Below are positions 60,243 to 64,000 of a DNA stretch of 64,000 bases, piece after piece. Source of the DNA: Alteromonas halophila (lineage in GTDB: Bacteria > Pseudomonadota > Gammaproteobacteria > Enterobacterales > Alteromonadaceae); contig NZ_BMXP01000002.1 in the NCBI RefSeq assembly GCF_014651815.1, forward strand, positions 62,001 through 126,000. The letters run 5' to 3'. The notes below the pieces were generated by a model that did not search any database, had not been told where the DNA came from, and saw nothing but the letters and a program-made list of their open reading frames with translations. The position numbers and the translations under genes are program-made. How positions within the stretch are numbered: position 1 is the stretch's first letter; each line of letters begins with the position of its first letter.

Positions 60243-62564
60243 ATGGCACGGCAGATGGCGAAAAAACAAACAAAAGCGAAAAATAAATCATCCCCCTGGT
60301 GGCGGATCTTCTGGAAACTGATGCTGGCCGCGCTGGTAGTACTTATCGCGTACATGCTGTATCTCGACGCGCAGATAAAACATGGCTTTTCCGGCAATAA
60401 GTGGGAAGTACCGGCACAAATCTTTGCGCGCCCACTGATGATAGAAAAAGGACAGGAAATCAGCCAGAAGGAAGTCCTTGAAGAGCTGGATTTACTGGGC
60501 TACCGGCGCGTTGCATCGGCTGACAGCAGCGGCGAATTCAGTGTCTCAGGCAATACCATTGACGTGCAGCGCCGGGCGTTTCATTTTCCTGATGGTCGCG
60601 AACCGCTCCGCCATGTCGCAATCCGCTGGCAGGGCGCACGTATAGACAGCCTGTATGATCGCAGTGCGGCCAAATCGCTGGGTATGATGCGCCTCGAGCC
60701 CTGGCTGGTCACCCGCATGGTAAGTGCCAGTCGCGAGGATAGAATGCTGGTGTCGCTGGACAAAGTACCTGCAATGCTGCCCAAGACTCTGACACTGGTG
60801 GAAGATCGCGACTTCTACGACCATCACGGCGTTGCACCGCTTTCTATTGTGCGTGCCCTGATGGCGAATATTGCTGCGGGCCGCACTGTGCAGGGAGGCA
60901 GTACCCTGACCCAGCAACTGGTTAAAAACATGTTTTTAAGCCGCGAGCGATCGTTGGTTCGTAAGGCCAAAGAAGCCCTGATGGCCGTGATTATTGATGC
61001 TCGCTATAGTAAGACAGAAATTCTGCAGGCTTATTTGAATGAAGTTTTCCTTGGGCAAAACGGCGATATGGCCGTGCACGGCTTTGGCCTGGCAAGTTAC
61101 TTTTATTTCGACCGGCCCGCAAATGAGCTGAATACCCCTGAAATTGCCACTCTGGTAGCGATGATCAAGGGTCCGTCCTATTACAATCCGCGCCGTCATC
61201 CAGAGCGGGTGAAAGAACGGCGGGATCTGGTGTTGCGCCTGTTGTTTGAAGAAAATGAAATCGACCGTGATGCGTACCAGCGCTACATTAATCAGCCGCT
61301 GCATCTGGCCAGCGGTGCGAGTCTCGCCAGTGGCAAGCACCCGGCCTTTATGGATCGGGTTCGCCGTGAGCTGACGGACATTCTGGCCGAACCCAGTCTT
61401 CGTGATTCCGGAGTGAAAGTGTTCACCACACTGGATATCGTTGCACAGCGTCGCGCCGAGCGAGCGCTGGCACAAACGCTTGATGGCCTGCAAACCGATC
61501 GTGACGCGGCGCTGCAAGGCGCAATGGTGGTTACCGACAGCGCCAGTGGTGAAGTGCGTGCACTGGTGGGGGGCCGGGATTATGAGTATAAAGGTTTTAA
61601 CCGGGCCCTGGACGCCAGACGACAGATTGGCTCACTGATCAAGCCAGCGGTTTACCTTACAGCGCTGAGCGATCCAACCCGCTATAACCTCGCCACTCCG
61701 CTGGAAGATAAGCCCATTACCCTGCAAAGTACTGGCGGGAAACAATGGTCACCGAAAAATGCGGATAAGAAGTTTCGTGGCAGTGTACCGCTGATTACAG
61801 CACTGACAGAGTCGCTGAATGTGCCCACGGTGAACCTTGGCATGCAGCTGGGTCTGGGTAACGTAGTGGATACCATTCACGATCTGGGGGTGGAACGGCA
61901 GATGCGGGAGAATCCGTCGCTGACGCTGGGGGCACTATCGCTTACGCCCTTTGAAACCAACCAGATGTATCAGACATTGTCGAATGAAGGGCGCTATATT
62001 CCCCTGCATACCGTTACTAATGTCACCACAGCCAGCAATAATCTGTTATGGCAAAAAGCCGAGTTTTTCTCTCAGCGTGCTGATGCACAGGCCACGTACC
62101 TGCTTAGCTATGCACTCTACAAAGTGGCCAGAGAAGGTACAGCCAGACGTGTCGGGCAGGCCTTCCCCTCAATTAATATGGCAGGAAAAACCGGTACCAC
62201 TGACGACTACCGGGATAGCTGGTTCAGTGGCTTTGACCGCAATAATGTGATCACCATATGGGTGGGCAACGACGACAACCAGCCAGTCAATCTTACGGGA
62301 GCCGGGGGCGGTTTGCCGGTATTTGTTAATTATCAGAAGACACAGTCACCCAAATCATTATCGCGGCGCTTCCCGCAGGGGCTGGGGATTGCGCATTTCG
62401 AACCGGCGACCGGCAGTGTTGTGGCACCAGGGTGTCCGGGCAGCCTGAGTGTACCGGCAATACTCGATGTATTGCCTAAACCCTCTGACTGCGAAGGGTT
62501 ACGCTCAGACCAGGTGCCGGAAGAACAAGAGAAAAGCTGGTGGCAACGCTTGTTTGGTGGTTGA
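60243..62564 (+). CDS. mrcB: Penicillin-binding protein 1B, bifunctional peptidoglycan synthase
   Basis: A class A PBP of 773 residues. A single N-terminal helix (about 24-42) is followed by a UB2H-like region (VPAQIFARPLMIEKG onward, the site for the LpoB activator in E. coli). The GT51 transglycosylase has E187 in TLVEDRDFYDHHG and GGSTLTQQLVKNM. The transpeptidase has S464 in GSLIKPAVYL, SLN in ALTESLNVPT, and K649 in AGKTGTTDD. It ends with WWQRLFGG. In E. coli mrcB follows hrpB directly; here a PHA module lies between. Confidence 0.96.
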   Translation: MARQMAKKQTKAKNKSSPWWRIFWKLMLAALVVLIAYMLYLDAQIKHGFSGNKWEVPAQIFARPLMIEKGQEISQKEVLEELDLLGYRRVASADSSGEFSVSGNTIDVQRRAFHFPDGREPLRHVAIRWQGARIDSLYDRSAAKSLGMMRLEPWLVTRMVSASREDRMLVSLDKVPAMLPKTLTLVEDRDFYDHHGVAPLSIVRALMANIAAGRTVQGGSTLTQQLVKNMFLSRERSLVRKAKEALMAVIIDARYSKTEILQAYLNEVFLGQNGDMAVHGFGLASYFYFDRPANELNTPEIATLVAMIKGPSYYNPRRHPERVKERRDLVLRLLFEENEIDRDAYQRYINQPLHLASGASLASGKHPAFMDRVRRELTDILAEPSLRDSGVKVFTTLDIVAQRRAERALAQTLDGLQTDRDAALQGAMVVTDSASGEVRALVGGRDYEYKGFNRALDARRQIGSLIKPAVYLTALSDPTRYNLATPLEDKPITLQSTGGKQWSPKNADKKFRGSVPLITALTESLNVPTVNLGMQLGLGNVVDTIHDLGVERQMRENPSLTLGALSLTPFETNQMYQTLSNEGRYIPLHTVTNVTTASNNLLWQKAEFFSQRADAQATYLLSYALYKVAREGTARRVGQAFPSINMAGKTGTTDDYRDSWFSGFDRNNVITIWVGNDDNQPVNLTGAGGGLPVFVNYQKTQSPKSLSRRFPQGLGIAHFEPATGSVVAPGCPGSLSVPAILDVLPKPSDCEGLRSDQVPEEQEKSWWQRLFGG

Positions 62565-62646
62565 CGGTGAGCATTATTGATTGTTTTCACATAGTGATAC
62601 CATGGCGACCTGATTGCACAGCTACGACAGAGGCATACATTATTTT

Positions 62647-63267
62647 ATGAGTACATCCCGTCATTTCTATACCCCGTCAGAGGGGCATAATCTTCCGCAC
62701 GATCCGTTTAACGCCATTATTGCGCCGCGGCCAATTGGCTGGATCTCCTCAATGGGTGAAGCCGGCGATGTTAATCTTGCGCCGTACAGCTTTTTCAATG
62801 CGTTTAATTACGTGCCGCCTATTGTTGGCTTCTCCAGCGTGGGTTACAAAGATACGGTCAGAAATATCTCAGAAACCGGTGAGTTTTGCTGGAATCTGGT
62901 TGATGAGTCACTGGCCACACAGATGAATGAAAGCTGCCGGCCGCTTGATGCCGATGTGGATGAGTTCGAAGTGGCTGGCCTTGAAAAAGGGCAGTCCCGA
63001 CACATCAGCGTGCCCCATGTTGCGGCCAGCCAGGTGATCATGGAATGTAAGAAAACCCAGATTGTGCAGTTGAATACCGCCAGTGGTGATGACGTCGATA
63101 CCTGGATGGTGTTTGGTGAAGTGGTGGGTGTTCACATCGATAAAGCACTGCTTAAAGATGGGGTGTATCAGACTGCGGCAGGGAAACCAATGCTGCGTGC
63201 GGGCGGCCCGGGCGATTACTTTACGATTCGGCCAGAAAACAAAGTGGTCATGCCTCGGCCCAAATAA
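62647..63267 (+). CDS. Flavin reductase-like (FMN-binding split barrel) protein
   Basis: A 206-residue flavoprotein of the flavin reductase-like family. NAIIAPRPIGWISSMGEAGD, NLAPYSFFNAFNYVPPIVGFSS and DTVRNISETGEFCWNLV follow the family order and should bind FMN. The substrate is unknown. The ATG at 62647 has GAGG upstream; the frame is open to 62614. It is convergent with the small genes at the window end and is separated from them by strong hairpins. Confidence 0.88.
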   Translation: MSTSRHFYTPSEGHNLPHDPFNAIIAPRPIGWISSMGEAGDVNLAPYSFFNAFNYVPPIVGFSSVGYKDTVRNISETGEFCWNLVDESLATQMNESCRPLDADVDEFEVAGLEKGQSRHISVPHVAASQVIMECKKTQIVQLNTASGDDVDTWMVFGEVVGVHIDKALLKDGVYQTAAGKPMLRAGGPGDYFTIRPENKVVMPRPK

Positions 63268-63288
63268 CCCCGGCGTTGTGAAAAAAAA

Positions 63289-63365
63289 CCTGCAGAAATG
63301 GTTGGCGGTACGATATTAACAAAGAAACCAGTAAACGCGTCGATGCCGCGTTCCATTTCTGCAGG
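63289..63365 (-). terminator. Long hairpin with T-run on the minus strand
   Basis: CCTGCAGAAATGG (63289-63301) and CCATTTCTGCAGG (63353-63365) are exact complements, with further inner pairing (GCGG with CCGC and CGA with TCG). On the minus strand the hairpin is followed at once by eight T (63281-63288), so it can end transcripts coming from the small genes at 63473-63891. Confidence 0.7.
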
Positions 63366-63380
63366 AAGTGCCCCAGGGGA

Positions 63381-63472
63381 GGTGCGAATAAGCCCGAGGT
63401 TTGTCAGATCTATTCGCACCTGCTCTGATACGCGTACTTCTCGCTGCAGGGAAACCACTTCGTTCCCTGCAG
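63381..63472. repeat. Two further large hairpins
   Basis: GGTGCGAATA (63381-63390) pairs exactly with TATTCGCACC (63411-63420) around 20 bases. CTGCAGGGAA (63444-63453) pairs exactly with TTCCCTGCAG (63463-63472) around nine bases, directly at the end of the small membrane gene. With the terminator-like hairpin next to them, the whole 63281-63472 segment could fold into three stems. Confidence 0.65.
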
Positions 63473-63604
63473 TTAACGTCGGGACGCAGAGACGTGATGC
63501 TGCAATACAACCTGTATTCCCGAGAAAATCAGTGCACCGGCCAGGTAAGACAGCACCGGGCCAAGTGCGACAATCAATAGCGCCAGCGGCGATAACATAG
63601 CCAT
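63473..63604 (-). CDS. Very small hydrophobic membrane protein
   Basis: A 43-codon gene whose ATG lies five bases after the preceding stop, so it may be translated by coupling. It begins MAMLSPLALLIVALGPVLSY and continues with a second hydrophobic part to a basic end (HHVSASRR), so one long or two short membrane helices are likely. It is not recognised by family. Lack of its own ribosome-binding site is the main doubt. Confidence 0.45.
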   Translation of the reverse strand: MAMLSPLALLIVALGPVLSYLAGALIFSGIQVVLQHHVSASRR

Positions 63605-63609
63605 AATAA

Positions 63610-63891
63610 TCAGGCGTCGTTATTGTCATCGACGGGCAGTGCAGCGGGCGCGGCAGAGACATCGGCGACCAGTTCTGCATTTACCTCATCCGATTCCACA
63701 CGATGGCTTGCGACCATGACATCAAAATCAATGTCCATCTGCAGTGCCTGACGTGTAGCTTGTGCTGTACTTGCGACCAGTGCATCTGTTTGTGTAGTCA
63801 GCTCATCGCTTGTAGGGTCCGCTGCCAGCGCAGCACCGGAAAATGAAGCCGACAGTACCAGTGCAGTTAGTGTGTGACGAAAAGCTCGCAT
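63610..63891 (-). CDS. Small secreted protein of unknown function
   Basis: A 93-residue protein with a clear signal peptide (cut near GAALAADP) and a mature part of about 70 residues. That part is acidic and Ala/Thr/Asp-rich, with a helical centre (TQATRQALQ-like) and an acidic end (LPVDDNNDA). AGGAG lies seven bases before the ATG. It is read together with the very small membrane gene behind it. No family is recognised. Confidence 0.7.
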   Translation of the reverse strand: MRAFRHTLTALVLSASFSGAALAADPTSDELTTQTDALVASTAQATRQALQMDIDFDVMVASHRVESDEVNAELVADVSAAPAALPVDDNNDA

Positions 63892-64000
63892 AATATTCTC
63901 CTGAAAAAGTAGGGTGTAAACTGCATCTTTGAGTACTGCGTGGCAGTTATCAGTTAAGTCGTGTTAAGGACGCTAAAGGTTTAGCTAGCAACGTGCCAAA

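Noticed and set aside
63216..63680. Minus-strand open frame of 154 codons near the window end
   Set aside because: It runs through three hairpins and overlaps better-supported small genes in another frame that have a signal peptide and a ribosome-binding site.

Overview
The window reads as chromosomal DNA from a marine-type gammaproteobacterium, most likely of the order Alteromonadales. That placement is inferred from the gene repertoire: a hybrid sensor with an AraC output domain, a polyhydroxyalkanoate (PHA) cluster, a GAF-domain GspE-like ATPase, a Wzi-like protein, Ohr/OhrR, and the thpR-hrpB-mrcB neighbourhood. No search was run. No rRNA, tRNA, CRISPR array, prophage or complete insertion sequence was seen.

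Layout. 0-4.2 kb: a beta-glucoside operon (GH1 glycosidase, GPH symporter, LacI regulator) with a LacI-type operator at 303-316. 4.2-7.1 kb: two chemoreceptors, one soluble with a CZB zinc domain and one PAS/Aer-like. 7.4-8.5 kb: a parvulin, then a ParDE toxin-antitoxin pair bounded by imperfect palindromes. 8.6-10.6 kb: an ABC exporter-type pair whose permease has a His/Asp-rich loop. 10.7-12.8 kb: divergent yebG and umuDC sharing one LexA box. 12.8-17.6 kb: a HAD phosphatase, a small peptide gene with a double-glycine-type leader, and a divergent 1339-residue hybrid sensor kinase/AraC protein. 17.6-20.6 kb: an uncharacterised three-gene envelope operon (two lipoproteins and a ClpP-fold periplasmic protein). 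21-28 kb: a NYN-LOTUS protein, a Gln/Arg/Glu-rich protein, a CBM9-like secreted protein, and an operon of an orphan GspE-like ATPase plus a diguanylate cyclase.

28-30 kb: ohrR and ohr, followed on the minus strand by a bacteriocin-like locus. It holds a double-glycine precursor interrupted by an in-frame TAG and a 58-residue two-helix membrane protein that could be its immunity partner. 30.1-35.3 kb: the S10 ribosomal protein operon (rpsJ to rpsQ) with promoter, attenuator leader and terminator. It is not followed by the spc genes here. 35.5-49 kb: Wzi-like protein, waaA, a cation/proton antiporter, a lipoprotein, a chemoreceptor, an M3 peptidase, membrane proteins and purU.

49-62.6 kb: thpR and hrpB, then mrcB after an intervening PHA module (phaB, lytic transglycosylase, phaZ, two phasins, phaR, phaC and a small conserved protein). 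Three PhaR-type dyads lie between phaR and the phasins. The window ends with a flavin reductase-like gene and a small secreted/membrane gene pair followed by three large hairpins.

The most novel material is the pair of double-glycine leader peptide genes. One is divergent from a giant hybrid regulator across a perfect dyad. The other is a disrupted bacteriocin with a candidate immunity gene. Neither is longer than about 70 codons, so ordinary annotation could easily miss both.
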